This document shows, piece by piece, positions 17,126 to 25,635 of a stretch of 64,000 bases of DNA. The stretch is from Brasilonema sp. CT11 (GTDB taxonomy: Bacteria; Cyanobacteriota; Cyanobacteriia; Cyanobacteriales; Nostocaceae): positions 60,549 to 124,548 of the forward strand of contig NZ_JABXYX010000007.1 of assembly GCF_017982655.1 (NCBI RefSeq). The letters are read 5' to 3'. Positions within the stretch are counted from its first letter, which is position 1. Every line of letters starts with the position of its first letter. The notes under the pieces were generated by a model. That model did not search any database. It was not told where the DNA came from and saw only the letters and a list, made by a program, of their open reading frames with translations. The position numbers and the translations under genes were made by a program.

Positions 17126-17800
17126 ATGAGTTGGCTAATTGGTACTTTAATTATTGGCATATCTGCCGCTTTTGCAACTACCTTTGACGATAATATCTAC
17201 TTGACAGCTTTTTTTGGAAAAGTCAATCATGTCTTTCGTCCTAAGCATGTTATCATCGGCGAATTTGTTGGATTTACCGCGCTAGTACTTGCTAGTCTCC
17301 CTGGTTTTTTCGGCGGTTTACTTCTTCCAGAAGCTTGGATTGGATTGCTAGGCATTCTGCCAATTGTGATTGGTATCAGCAATCTCATGAGTCGAGATGA
17401 TGATGGCGAAATAATCCAAGATGTGTCAGTTAACCTCCCTCATGCAGTCAAATCTAGACGTCAGAAAAAATCATTATTTGCGACTCTGCGCGATCCTCAA
17501 ACTTACCGCGTTTCGGCAGTCACTATTGCAAATGGAGGAAATAACATTGGTATCTACGTCCCGTTGTTTGCTACTACAAATCTACCAAGTTTAGGAGTGA
17601 TTTTGTGCGTTTGCTATTTGACTGTTGGAGTGTGGTGCGTCCTCTCTTACAATCTGACTCGTAATCCTCTCATGGCTCCGCTTCTGGCTCGCTATGGTCG
17701 AAAAATCTTCCCATTTGTGTTAATCTGGCTGGGATTCTCGATAATGATGAAAAGCGGTACTTTTCAACTTGTTCCTAGTTTGGCAACGCTTTTCAATTAG
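17126..17800 (+). CDS. CadD-like cation transporter, copy 2 (diverged)
   Basis: 224 aa, six membrane helices. It is clearly a paralog of the protein at 16013-16714 (IGEFVGFTALVLASLPGFFG, EAWIGLLGILPIVIGI, VTIANGGNNIGIYVPLFA). Two motif positions have changed: LDDIVV has become FDDNIY, and GGDN has become GGNN, so an acidic residue in the second motif is lost. The two copies may differ in ion choice or form a heteromer. It is separated from copy 1 by 411 bp holding a repeat and box C, so it probably has its own promoter. Confidence 0.88.
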   Translation: MSWLIGTLIIGISAAFATTFDDNIYLTAFFGKVNHVFRPKHVIIGEFVGFTALVLASLPGFFGGLLLPEAWIGLLGILPIVIGISNLMSRDDDGEIIQDVSVNLPHAVKSRRQKKSLFATLRDPQTYRVSAVTIANGGNNIGIYVPLFATTNLPSLGVILCVCYLTVGVWCVLSYNLTRNPLMAPLLARYGRKIFPFVLIWLGFSIMMKSGTFQLVPSLATLFN

Positions 17801-17976
17801 ATATTAGGTAAGGGAATAGTGAACAGTTATCAAATTTTAAAACGCTTATTTAGACCTCCCTTGAAATGTACCCTTTTAGAAGTGGGGAGACTCTGACTCC
17901 CAACAGAATAACCAGTCTTATACTGAAAACTAATAACTGAAAACTGATAACTGTTGAATGCCCTGATACGAATGTA

Positions 17977-18270
17977 ATGGTTATGAAACTTTTCCAAATC
18001 GCTTTAGTCGTCTTAATGCTTTTAATCAATCTAGTAAGTCCTTTAAGCACATGGGCAGATGAAGCACCACACTTAAGCAAACATCCTGACTACTTCCTAG
18101 GTCAAAAAGTAGTTTGGCTTTATCAAGCTCGCCCTGGCTCTAACAACGTTCAGAGAATTCCTGCCGAAGTAGTCAAGCTAGGCTCAAAGCAAGTACAAGT
18201 TAGGGTGCGCAAACACAACAACGAGTTCGTCAATCGTTGGGTGAATCGAGACAGGTTGGAAAATCATTAA
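17977..18270 (+). CDS. Small secreted protein of unknown function (SK-x-PDY type)
   Basis: 97 aa; ATG at 17977 or two codons later at 17983. Signal peptide LFQIALVVLMLLINLVSPLS followed by TWADEAPHLSKHPDY, like the 205-aa protein at 13349. The mature part, GQKVVWLYQARPGSNNVQRI and VRVRKHNNEFVNRWVNRDRL, is short and basic and could be a small beta-rich domain. I do not recognise a family. It closes the ion-transport island. Confidence 0.75.
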   Translation: MVMKLFQIALVVLMLLINLVSPLSTWADEAPHLSKHPDYFLGQKVVWLYQARPGSNNVQRIPAEVVKLGSKQVQVRVRKHNNEFVNRWVNRDRLENH

Positions 18271-18445
18271 ATATAGTAAATTTTTTGAAATCCGCAATAC
18301 ATCTACTTGCATTGTTCTATCCTTGAAGCGATTTAGTAAATTTCTGTGGGGCGTTCTCGTTTTCTCTGTGCCGCTTACATGTGCGTCTGGTGCAGGAGAT
18401 ACCCGATAGCCGTAAGGCGTGGCGTCAGCCATAGGGTTGCCCTAT

Positions 18446-18464
18446 TTACGCCGCGTTGTACTAG
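18446..18464. repeat. 19-bp dispersed repeat
   Basis: TTACGCCGCGTTGTACTAG matches, with one change, the reverse complement of 39603-39621 (CTAGTACAGCGCGGCGTAA). Probably the end of a small dispersed element. Confidence 0.55.
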
Positions 18465-18469
18465 TAATC

Positions 18470-18895
18470 TCAGCTGAAGTGGACAAGGGCTGCGCGGATC
18501 GCGATGAACCATACCGCGAGTGTGGCAAATAGGTAGAGGTAGAACCGAAGCATGATCAGATTGAATGTGCAATGCACGGCGCTATGCAATGTGCGAAATA
18601 CAACAAATGCCCATGCGGCGTTCACATACACTGCATCCACTTGCTTTGTGATGAACAGGTATAGCACGAGCGCATAAAAAAGTACCGGAATCTCGAACAG
18701 GTTTTTTAGGTTATCTGATGGATTGGATACGTTTGGTGGCGAGATCTGCGCCAGTGTGCCAGGTGTAGCAAGCTCTTGCGGGCGAGTCTTTAGGCTTGTG
18801 ATGAAACTGATGCGGCGGATGTACATATACACCCAGACTAGGAGTGTCAGAAACACTGTTGCGAAGAAGGGACTAAAGATTGCATCTTGCGTCAT
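18470..18895 (-). CDS. MAPEG family membrane protein
   Basis: 141 aa with four membrane helices. The helix 1 end WVYMYIRRISF, the NLFEIPVLFYALVLYLF motif and the RTLHSAVHCTFNLIMLRFYL segment are characteristic of MAPEG proteins (membrane-associated eicosanoid/glutathione metabolism family). The bacterial members mostly have no known substrate. Only 9 bp separate it from the next gene upstream (18905-19333), so the two form an operon divergent from the GAF-LuxR regulator. Confidence 0.85.
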   Translation of the reverse strand: MTQDAIFSPFFATVFLTLLVWVYMYIRRISFITSLKTRPQELATPGTLAQISPPNVSNPSDNLKNLFEIPVLFYALVLYLFITKQVDAVYVNAAWAFVVFRTLHSAVHCTFNLIMLRFYLYLFATLAVWFIAIRAALVHFS

Positions 18896-18904
18896 TTCTA
18901 CCTC

Positions 18905-19333
18905 TTAAACTTGCTCATTTTGCTGATGGGTGGGCGATAGACTGCGCCATACACGATGTACAACACTTGAAGAAACGTAGAGTAACGCAAATCCAATTAA
19001 AGGATGTAGTACCTCTAGGTGTAAAGGACTTCTTAAATGAATGCTGCAAAATTGTAGTCCAAGCAGTACTGGTAGACTTGCGGTGAGACGTTGTATTTGG
19101 GGTGAGAATGGGGTGATGAACGACCATCCCAGTAATAGTAATGACAGTCCACTATATCCTCGCACTAGCCAAACATGAATATCCCACCATGTAGGATTAA
19201 CAAAGTAAGCGACTCCAACCGTTAATAATTGAGCAATCAAGCAGAGGTTAAAGACGACTGAAGTCGCATAAAAGCCGATCTGCATCGAACGGATGAGAGC
19301 GCGCTCGCGATCAATTTCCGAATTGGTGGTCAT
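18905..19333 (-). CDS. Four-helix membrane protein, DUF6220-like
   Basis: 142 aa with four predicted membrane helices: NLCLIAQLLTVGVAYFV, HVWLVRGYSGLSLLLLGWSF, LTASLPVLLGLQFCSIHL and LHPLIGFALLYVSSSVVHRV. Conserved-looking His residues at the membrane edges (HVW, IHL, LHP, VHR) might bind a metal or heme. It resembles DUF6220 proteins as I recall them, but the match is uncertain. First gene of the two-gene unit with the MAPEG gene; its promoter region (19334-19424) is shared with the LuxR-type regulator. Confidence 0.7.
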   Translation of the reverse strand: MTTNSEIDRERALIRSMQIGFYATSVVFNLCLIAQLLTVGVAYFVNPTWWDIHVWLVRGYSGLSLLLLGWSFITPFSPQIQRLTASLPVLLGLQFCSIHLRSPLHLEVLHPLIGFALLYVSSSVVHRVWRSLSPTHQQNEQV

Positions 19334-19424
19334 ATCAAGTGATTGTTAAGATTAAAGCTAATATAGGCTGAGTACAGATGATGCTTCTAGACCTCGATCG
19401 GGTACACTTGAGACCACTTCACTT

Positions 19425-20168
19425 ATGACTAGTTCTTTGGGATTTCTGTTTGAAGCCATCAACCAAGCTCATAGCGAACATGATCTGCGATTGCAAATCG
19501 TGCCAAAAATTGGTGAGTATTTTGCAGCGAAACGATGTGGGATTTTTTTCTTCGACCAACTGCCCTTAACAGATCGCAATCTTCAGAAAATATTGAAAAT
19601 TGCACTCTCAATCGAACATAATCCTGTGGCGCGTTATTTGGTGGAGCGTCATGCTCCTGTCCACGAAGCATTAGTGACATCACCCAAGGCTTGGAAATTA
19701 ATCTGTCCCCGTCCGGATCATTGGCATGTGATGGCAGGACCAATCATAAATCGCGGTCAATTAGTGGGTGTAGTAGGCTGCACACGTGAAAAGTCAATGC
19801 CTGTTTTTGATACTCAAAATCTAGTCGATTTGAGTGCCATCTGTTTGCACTTATCTGTTTGGACTGCGACAATGCGTTCACAAAGTGTTTGTGCAGGAAA
19901 ATCGCTTCCCCCCTCCTTTAGAAGCAATCGCTTAACGCCTCGTGAATTAGAAATAGCAGAACTGGTTGCTTTGGGGCGAACTAACGCAGAAATTGGGACT
20001 GAACTTTGGATCACTGAAAATTCTGTTAAGCAAGCCTTAAAGCGAATGTTCCGTAAGCTTGAGGTTTCGTCGCGTGCACAGATGGTTGCACAACTTTTAG
20101 CTACCGGACATGATTCATCGGAGGTAAACTTAGCTTCATTTAACTTGGTGCTGAACTCTCACCAATAA
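19425..20168 (+). CDS. GAF-LuxR transcriptional regulator
   Basis: 247 aa, ATG 19425. The N-terminal part (residues about 5-150) has a GAF-like pattern: GEYFAAKRCGIFFFD and AGPIINRGQLVGVVGCTREK. The C-terminal part (about 168-225) is a LuxR helix-turn-helix: RLTPRELEIAELVALGRTNA and ITENSVKQALKRMFRKLEV. It is expected to sense a small ligand or redox state and bind DNA. It is divergent from the 4-TM/MAPEG operon with a 91-bp gap, so those genes are the likely targets. A hairpin (20165-20180) overlaps the stop codon. Confidence 0.88.
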   Translation: MTSSLGFLFEAINQAHSEHDLRLQIVPKIGEYFAAKRCGIFFFDQLPLTDRNLQKILKIALSIEHNPVARYLVERHAPVHEALVTSPKAWKLICPRPDHWHVMAGPIINRGQLVGVVGCTREKSMPVFDTQNLVDLSAICLHLSVWTATMRSQSVCAGKSLPPSFRSNRLTPRELEIAELVALGRTNAEIGTELWITENSVKQALKRMFRKLEVSSRAQMVAQLLATGHDSSEVNLASFNLVLNSHQ

Positions 20169-20510
20169 CCTTTTGGTTATGCCCCCACTGACCAACCGAG
20201 CGGCATAACAAGGCTGCTTGAATAATGTAAAGTCTAACTGTCTTTTTGTCAAGTATACTTGACTATTGACAACAAGCAGCCCACGGATTTTTAAAGACGC
20301 AATATCTCGCGTTTCTACATCTAAACCAGTATTTTATAACTAGACTTTAGACTAAAGTTTAGTTAGCTGGGATTGTAGGAGGTTTCAAGAGTATGACCTA
20401 GGACGCCAAATACAAATACAAGTTACGGAAAAATCAAAAGTGAACACGCAAAGGCTAACCACAGGAATCGTCTAAGCTGAAAATGGCAAACCTTATTTAA
20501 AGAAAACACA
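20169..20510. other. 342-bp intergenic region with palindromes
   Basis: Holds GGCTGCTTG (20212-20220) paired with CAAGCAGCC (20273-20281), and inside it the perfect 16-bp palindrome GTCAAGTATACTTGAC (20248-20263), a good candidate for a dimeric repressor site. A further palindromic ACTTTAGACTAAAGT lies near 20345-20359. No gene seen. Confidence 0.5.
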
Positions 20511-20756
20511 ATGAGTGTAGTTATTCCCGATGACATTCTTACTGCAGCTGGAATTTCGGAAGCTGAATTAAAGCTAGAAATTGCGATTATGTTGTTCCAA
20601 CAAGAAAAAATCAGCATTGGGAAAGCGCGTCGCCTAGCAGAAATGAATTTAATTGAGTTTCAACGCGAAATTGCTAGTCGCGGAATTTGTATTCATTATG
20701 ATGTTGAAGAGTTTGAAGCTGACCTAAAAACTTTACGGGAAATGGGCAGACTGTGA
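20511..20756 (+). CDS. UPF0175 family antitoxin
   Basis: 81 aa. The pattern VVIPDDILTAAGISEAELKL, FQQEKISIGKARRLAEMN, FQREIASRGICIHYDVEEFE and a closing DLKTLREMGRL is that of UPF0175 proteins, small helical DNA-binding antitoxins. The stop overlaps the start of the following PIN gene (GTGA), as is usual for such pairs. The palindrome upstream (20248-20263) may be its operator. Confidence 0.88.
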   Translation: MSVVIPDDILTAAGISEAELKLEIAIMLFQQEKISIGKARRLAEMNLIEFQREIASRGICIHYDVEEFEADLKTLREMGRL

Positions 20757-21238
20757 TTGTTGTTTGCGACACTTCGCCAATCACTAACCTTGCTGCTGTT
20801 GGACAACTAAACCTGTTGCAACAACTTTACAGCAACATCATCATTCCCCAAGCGGTTTACGATGAGATGGTCAATCTAGACTATGCAGTGCCTGGTGCTA
20901 GTGAAGTACAAACTTTATCCTGGATTCAACACCAACAGGTAATTAACCTTACCTTGGTAACAACACTCCTAGCAGAGTTAGATCAAGGCGAGGCAGAAGC
21001 TATTGTTTTGGCTATTGAGTTAGAGGCAGATTTGCTGCTACTAGACGAACGACGTGGCAGAAAAGTAGCGTCTAGATATGGACTCAATATTACTGGGCTG
21101 TTAGGAATCCTAATTGAAGCTAAGCACAAAGGGCTAATTCTAACTGTCAAACCTGTACTTGATGAGTTGATCCTACAGGTAGGTTTCCGTGTTAGTAATA
21201 AACTTTACGTTGATACCTTGCAAGCAGCAGGAGAGTAG
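20753..21238 (+). CDS. DUF3368 PIN-domain toxin
   Basis: 161 aa, GTG start at 20753 overlapping the antitoxin stop by 4 nt. The PIN ribonuclease acids are visible: VCDTSPITNLAAV (first Asp), LDQGEAEAIVLAIE (Glu), and LLLLDERRGRKVASRYGL (Asp). DUF3368 proteins pair with UPF0175 antitoxins and are thought to cut RNA. The length is normal and the active-site acids are present, so it should be functional. Confidence 0.9.
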   Translation: MIVVCDTSPITNLAAVGQLNLLQQLYSNIIIPQAVYDEMVNLDYAVPGASEVQTLSWIQHQQVINLTLVTTLLAELDQGEAEAIVLAIELEADLLLLDERRGRKVASRYGLNITGLLGILIEAKHKGLILTVKPVLDELILQVGFRVSNKLYVDTLQAAGE

Positions 21239-21267
21239 AACTACACATGGCAGTGCGTTGAGTCACA

Positions 21268-21420
21268 AAGATCAAAAAAGATATGGAACTAAACGCTTTG
21301 TGCCCTGCATATATACTTTGTAGTCATCTCCAAACTGCTCGCTCATCATCTGCTCTTCGTTGCCGATTCGCAAAATGTACATGATGCCGAACTCAACACA
21401 AGCAGCGTTCCTCAATTCGG
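21268..21420 (-). pseudogene. 3' remnant of an isoprenylcysteine methyltransferase-like membrane protein
   Basis: Read on the minus strand the frame gives ACVEFGIMYILRIGNEEQMM, then SEQFGDDYKVYMQGTKRLVP and YLF before a stop near 21270. This is the end of ICMT/phospholipid methyltransferase-like proteins (R-I-x-x-E-E-x-M-x-x-x-F-G-x-x-Y-x-x-Y-M-x-x-T-x-R-L-x-P). The upstream part is missing, as the DJ-1 gene stop lies only a few bases before. Remnant of a lost gene. Confidence 0.65.
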
Positions 21421-21432
21421 TGCACACGGTTG

Positions 21433-22125
21433 TTAGGCATTTCCTTTTAATGCTGCAATCAGTAAGTCAGCAACAGCACCACCAGATGCTGGATTTTGCC
21501 CAGTGATCAGCCTCCTATTTTCAACAGCAAAACAAGCCCAAGGTTCATCTGCTTTTTTGTAAATAGCTCCTCGCGCTATTAATTCGGTTTCCGTCAAGAA
21601 AGGAACAAACTTATCCAGTTCGGCAAGCTTTTCTTCTTGATTTGAAAAACCAGTTACTTCTTTGTTTTTAACAAGCAGCGATCCATCTGACAATTTGATG
21701 TTGAGCAAGCCTACGGCACCATGACAGACCGAAGAGACAAACCCACCATTTTCATAAATTTTTCGGCTGATAGACTGCAATGCCTCATTCTCAGGAAAGT
21801 CCCAGATCACACCATGACCACCAGTATAGTAGATTGCAACGTAATCATCTGGTTTGACCTCGCTTGATTTTAGCGTGGTTCCAAGACGATTCATAAATTC
21901 TTTCTTCTGATACCACTCCCAATCAGTTGGATCTGCCATCGCAAGACTGTGTGGATCAATCGGCGTATATCCACCTTTAGGGCTTACATAATCAACTTCA
22001 TAGCCAGCTTCTTCAACTTTCTTAACAAAATGGACAGCTTCTCCAAGCCACAAACCGGTAGCCCGATTTATGTTTGGATATTTTTCAACACTGGTAAGAA
22101 CGACAAGTATTTTCTTGCTCATCAT
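21433..22125 (-). CDS. DJ-1/PfpI family protein (Hsp31-like)
   Basis: 230 aa, ATG at 22125 (second ATG at 22122). The nucleophile elbow VSSVCHGAVGLLN carries the active Cys, and the IYYTGGHGVIWDFPENEALQ region is typical of the large Hsp31/YhbO-like branch with a lid containing MADPTDWEWYQ. Such proteins act on glyoxals or as chaperones. There is no operon partner; the downstream side is the methyltransferase remnant. Confidence 0.9.
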   Translation of the reverse strand: MMSKKILVVLTSVEKYPNINRATGLWLGEAVHFVKKVEEAGYEVDYVSPKGGYTPIDPHSLAMADPTDWEWYQKKEFMNRLGTTLKSSEVKPDDYVAIYYTGGHGVIWDFPENEALQSISRKIYENGGFVSSVCHGAVGLLNIKLSDGSLLVKNKEVTGFSNQEEKLAELDKFVPFLTETELIARGAIYKKADEPWACFAVENRRLITGQNPASGGAVADLLIAALKGNA

Positions 22126-22199
22126 GTGACTGAGAGTGCTTCATTCAGGGTTAATTGTAGTACCTAACTAAGTAAGTCGATACAAATAAAGTTAACTAC

Positions 22200-23258
22200 T
22201 TAGAAATCATCCCAACCTTCAACACTTGAGGACATGACGTAACTAGTCACACTTGCTTCAAAGAAGTTTGCCTTCGTGTTGCCTTCTTTTTTGGTATCTG
22301 AGAAACGTTCCAAGTGAGCATAGGGACTTTTTTTGTAGATAGCTTCTGGAAATAATGGTTCTAAACCGATCGCCTTCAAGCGAGTATTTGCCAGATATCT
22401 TGTGTACTGTTCTGTACTGTTTGCTGTAATGCCAAGAATATTATCTCCGACAATATGTCCTGTCCACTTGCATTCATGTTCGACGGCGTTTGCAAACATT
22501 TCATAGATTTGTTCGCGGCTGTGAGGGAAAATTTGCATCGCTTCTGGAATCAATTTTTGATACAGCCGCACATGGGAGAGTTCATCTCGGTTAATCATTC
22601 TAAAAATATCGGCACTCCCAGACATGAGCATCCGTGAGGACAGATTGTAGAAAAATATAAACCCGTTGTAGAAATACAATCCTTCCAACAAGTAATCTGC
22701 TAACAGTGAGACGAAATAATTCTCTGGTGTCGGGTAATCAACATACTTTTGGTATAGTCTAGCAATGAATTCGCATCGTTGCTTGAGAACGCGATCGCTC
22801 CGCCAAAAATCATAGACGTGTGTTCGGCGATCGCTCGGAATCACCGTTTCAATAATGTATTGATAGGACTGATTGTGCATTGCCTCTTGGGAAATTTGTT
22901 CCGCCATACACAGTGCAATTTCGGGTGCGGTGACGCTATTTTTGATGTGAGGCACATTACAGGTTTGCACCGAATCGAGGAACGTCAGGTAGCTGAGGAT
23001 GCCATCAAATGCACGTCGTTCTTTAGGGGTGAGATTGACGTAATCTGTTACGTCTTGAGTAATATCAATTTTTTCGGGAACCCAGAAGTTCTCACGCATT
23101 TGACGGTAGAGAGACACAGCCCACGAGTAGCGAACGTCGTTTAATTGCATTAAGTTAGTAGTCTCCCCAAACCATATCAAACGGTTTCGTGTATCATCAC
23201 TCCCGTTCGGATTAAAAACGGGATTAATCGGCATTAATGATTGTCTTGGTTGGTACAT
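22200..23258 (-). CDS. nrdB: Ribonucleotide reductase class Ia, small (radical) subunit
   Basis: Start taken at ATG 23258 (MYQPRQSLMPINPVFNP), 352 aa. The longer frame from TTG 23321 is encoded by a GGGGATTGGGCAAGGGGCAA low-complexity repeat and is unlikely. The subunit houses the diiron-tyrosyl radical: metal ligands Asp in FLDSVQTCN, EAMHNQSY (Glu, His and radical Tyr), Glu in DYLLEGLYFY, and INRDELSHVRLY (Glu, His). The C-terminal tail SSVEGWDDF docks on NrdA. It follows nrdA by 121 bp on the same strand. Oxygen-dependent and B12-independent. Confidence 0.95.
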   Translation of the reverse strand: MYQPRQSLMPINPVFNPNGSDDTRNRLIWFGETTNLMQLNDVRYSWAVSLYRQMRENFWVPEKIDITQDVTDYVNLTPKERRAFDGILSYLTFLDSVQTCNVPHIKNSVTAPEIALCMAEQISQEAMHNQSYQYIIETVIPSDRRTHVYDFWRSDRVLKQRCEFIARLYQKYVDYPTPENYFVSLLADYLLEGLYFYNGFIFFYNLSSRMLMSGSADIFRMINRDELSHVRLYQKLIPEAMQIFPHSREQIYEMFANAVEHECKWTGHIVGDNILGITANSTEQYTRYLANTRLKAIGLEPLFPEAIYKKSPYAHLERFSDTKKEGNTKANFFEASVTSYVMSSSVEGWDDF

Positions 23259-23379
23259 TTTAATTCTGTTTGGATTAGTTTTCACTTTTAATTTGAGCAA
23301 TGGGGATTGGGCAAGGGGCAATGCCCATTGCCTATGCTTGATAACTGATAACTGTTAAGTGTTTACTGATGACTGCTGT

Positions 23380-25635
23380 TCAGTTTGCACAAGCAACACA
23401 TTGCTCGTTCGATTCTTTGAAACTATCTTTCTGCACAGTGCGAATGTAGTAGATTGCTTTACAACCCAATTCCCAAGCCAGCATTAGGGTTTCAAAAATA
23501 TCAACAGCCAGCAGACAGCGATCTGGTTCATCGGGGAAATAGACTCCAGCATTCAGATTAAACAGCAGTTCCATTGAAATTCCAGTGTCGATCCATTGTT
23601 GAATTGTGGCGATCGCTCTCACCACTTTTTTCTGATCCATTGTCTTATTTTCGACATAGAACCATAAATTGTCCCGAATATAAGGCGGTGCAATAGGTAC
23701 TGTACCTTTTGCCCATTGTTCATAGAAGAATTTGCTGTAAACGGGCAAGACACTGGCTGTACAACCTTGAACTAAAGATGAAGAAGTGTTGGGTGCGATC
23801 GCGGTAATGTGTGAATTACGAATACCATGTTGTTTGATATCCTGACTCAGTTTTGAGAAGCGTTCTGGTTGACTTGCGTGTTGCAAAAACCAATCCACGG
23901 GCTTTGCTCCTATTAAATGTCCCTTACTCCATTCACTACCCGCAAAAGCAGGATACGCTCCCCTTTCCTTCGCCAGTTCCATTGATGCTGCTGTGCAATA
24001 ATAACCGATATCTTCAAATAAATCACTGATTTCCTGAAGACGGGTATAGGTGAGATGACGTATGCTGAGCCAGTCAGCTAATCCCATACAGCCTACCCCA
24101 ATTGTGCGATATTTGGCGTTGTGGGTGGCACTAGCAGCAAACGGTGGTGAGGTCAGTTCAATCGTATTGTCTAATATACGTACTGCAATCTGACAAATCT
24201 CTTCTCGCTGTTTGTCTTCTAAATTGGCTAAATTGATACTTACGAGATTGCACGTATGACTCTCTTCACCAGGTTTCACGTTTGACCAACTCTCCTGGCA
24301 CAGATTTCCACCAGGAATATAGCCCTCATGCTGATTGGGATTAGCTCGGTTGACGGTATCTTTGAACCACAAATAAGGCATCCCAGTTTCTAATTGGGTT
24401 CGCATCACCTGTTTGAATAAAAGACGAGCATTCACCCGTTTGTAAAGTGTAATCTCACTTTCTAAACTCGCTTCAATTTGAAGATAGCCCTTTTCAAATG
24501 CTTCACCCCATAATTCTGCCAGTTCAATACCTAAACGACTTCGCACCTCGTAGGGATCAACTAGCGTCCATTCCTCATCTGCTGCTACTCGCCGCATAAA
24601 TTCGTCACTGACAACCAGTTGGGGAAACACGTCATAAGCTTTGCGTCGCGCGTCCCCATTCTCTGCTTGCATTTCCAAAAATTCGGGTAAGTCCAAATGC
24701 CAAACATCCAGACTCACAGTAACAGCACCTGCTCTGCGTCCACCTTGATTAACTGCTATCGCCGTATCATTCAACAATTTAATCCAAGGAATCACACCAC
24801 CTGATGCATTGGCTTTGCCCATCACCCAACTGCCTGTTGCGCGAATGCGAGACAGATTCACGCCCACACCGCCACCATTTTTGGAAATGCGAGCGGCATC
24901 ATGAATACTGCCAAAAATGCTTTCCAAATTATCATCCATCGCCGTAATGAAACAACTGGCAAGAGAACCATTGGGAATCCGCAAGTTCGCCAGAATGGGC
25001 GTTGCTAAAGATATTTGACGACGGGCGATCGCCTCATAAAATCTATGCGCCCAGGTTAGTCGATTTTCAGGTGCTTCTACGGAGGCAATCAATAGTGCAC
25101 AAGTTAAAAATGCTTCTTGGGGTAACTCATTCGCCAATAGATATCGCTTCGTGAGCAACACGGCTCCCGCATAATCATAGTCGGCATCCCAGTCGGGATT
25201 GATCCAAGTGTTAGCAATCTCTAACTCTTCTGGAGTGTAGATCAAGATCCGGCGATCGTACTGCCCTTCTAAAACTTTTGCTTGTACAGTTCGAGCATAC
25301 TCTCCATACTGATAGCCACGAGTAACTTTAGTATCTTTCCACAAACTCCAAATATGTAAGCGCCCTGCCACATAGCGCCAATCAGGTTCTTGTGGACTAC
25401 ACAAATCCAAGGCACAGCGAATTAAATTATCTTGAATTTCTCGCGTCGTAATGCCAGGACGTAATCGAGTTGTAAGATGTGCTTCTAGGGCAATCGAATT
25501 TGCTTGGATTCGGCGACAAGCCCAATTAACCACTGTGCGAATCTTATTAATTTCTAACGGCGTCGTCGAACCATCGCGACGAACAACATGGATATCCGTT
25601 GTGGAGTCCTCTGAGAGTGTGGATGGAGCTTGCAT
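23380..25635 (-). CDS. nrdA: Ribonucleotide reductase class Ia, large (catalytic) subunit
   Basis: 751 aa, ATG 25635. It reduces ribonucleoside diphosphates to deoxy forms. An N-terminal ATP-cone (IHVVRRDGSTTPLEINKIRT) gives allosteric control. Active-site residues are NGSLASCF (Cys), PGGNLCQESW (Asn, Cys, Glu) and NTSSSLVQGCTASVLPVYS (Cys). The C-terminal QCVACAN has the CxxC shuttle pair. Many cyanobacteria use the single-chain B12-dependent class II enzyme, so a class Ia pair in a window with three cobalamin riboswitches suggests a low-B12 enzyme set. The riboswitch at 25973-26125 points away from this gene, so direct control is not shown. Confidence 0.96.
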   Translation of the reverse strand: MQAPSTLSEDSTTDIHVVRRDGSTTPLEINKIRTVVNWACRRIQANSIALEAHLTTRLRPGITTREIQDNLIRCALDLCSPQEPDWRYVAGRLHIWSLWKDTKVTRGYQYGEYARTVQAKVLEGQYDRRILIYTPEELEIANTWINPDWDADYDYAGAVLLTKRYLLANELPQEAFLTCALLIASVEAPENRLTWAHRFYEAIARRQISLATPILANLRIPNGSLASCFITAMDDNLESIFGSIHDAARISKNGGGVGVNLSRIRATGSWVMGKANASGGVIPWIKLLNDTAIAVNQGGRRAGAVTVSLDVWHLDLPEFLEMQAENGDARRKAYDVFPQLVVSDEFMRRVAADEEWTLVDPYEVRSRLGIELAELWGEAFEKGYLQIEASLESEITLYKRVNARLLFKQVMRTQLETGMPYLWFKDTVNRANPNQHEGYIPGGNLCQESWSNVKPGEESHTCNLVSINLANLEDKQREEICQIAVRILDNTIELTSPPFAASATHNAKYRTIGVGCMGLADWLSIRHLTYTRLQEISDLFEDIGYYCTAASMELAKERGAYPAFAGSEWSKGHLIGAKPVDWFLQHASQPERFSKLSQDIKQHGIRNSHITAIAPNTSSSLVQGCTASVLPVYSKFFYEQWAKGTVPIAPPYIRDNLWFYVENKTMDQKKVVRAIATIQQWIDTGISMELLFNLNAGVYFPDEPDRCLLAVDIFETLMLAWELGCKAIYYIRTVQKDSFKESNEQCVACAN

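Noticed and set aside
21431..21438. GTTAGGC resembling one half of an integron attC site
   Set aside because: No matching partner half-site at suitable spacing; it overlaps the DJ-1 stop codon.
23259..23321. Longer NrdB start (TTG 23321)
   Set aside because: The added residues come from a GGGGATTGGGCAAGGGGCAA repeat and lack family similarity; ATG 23258 fits better.
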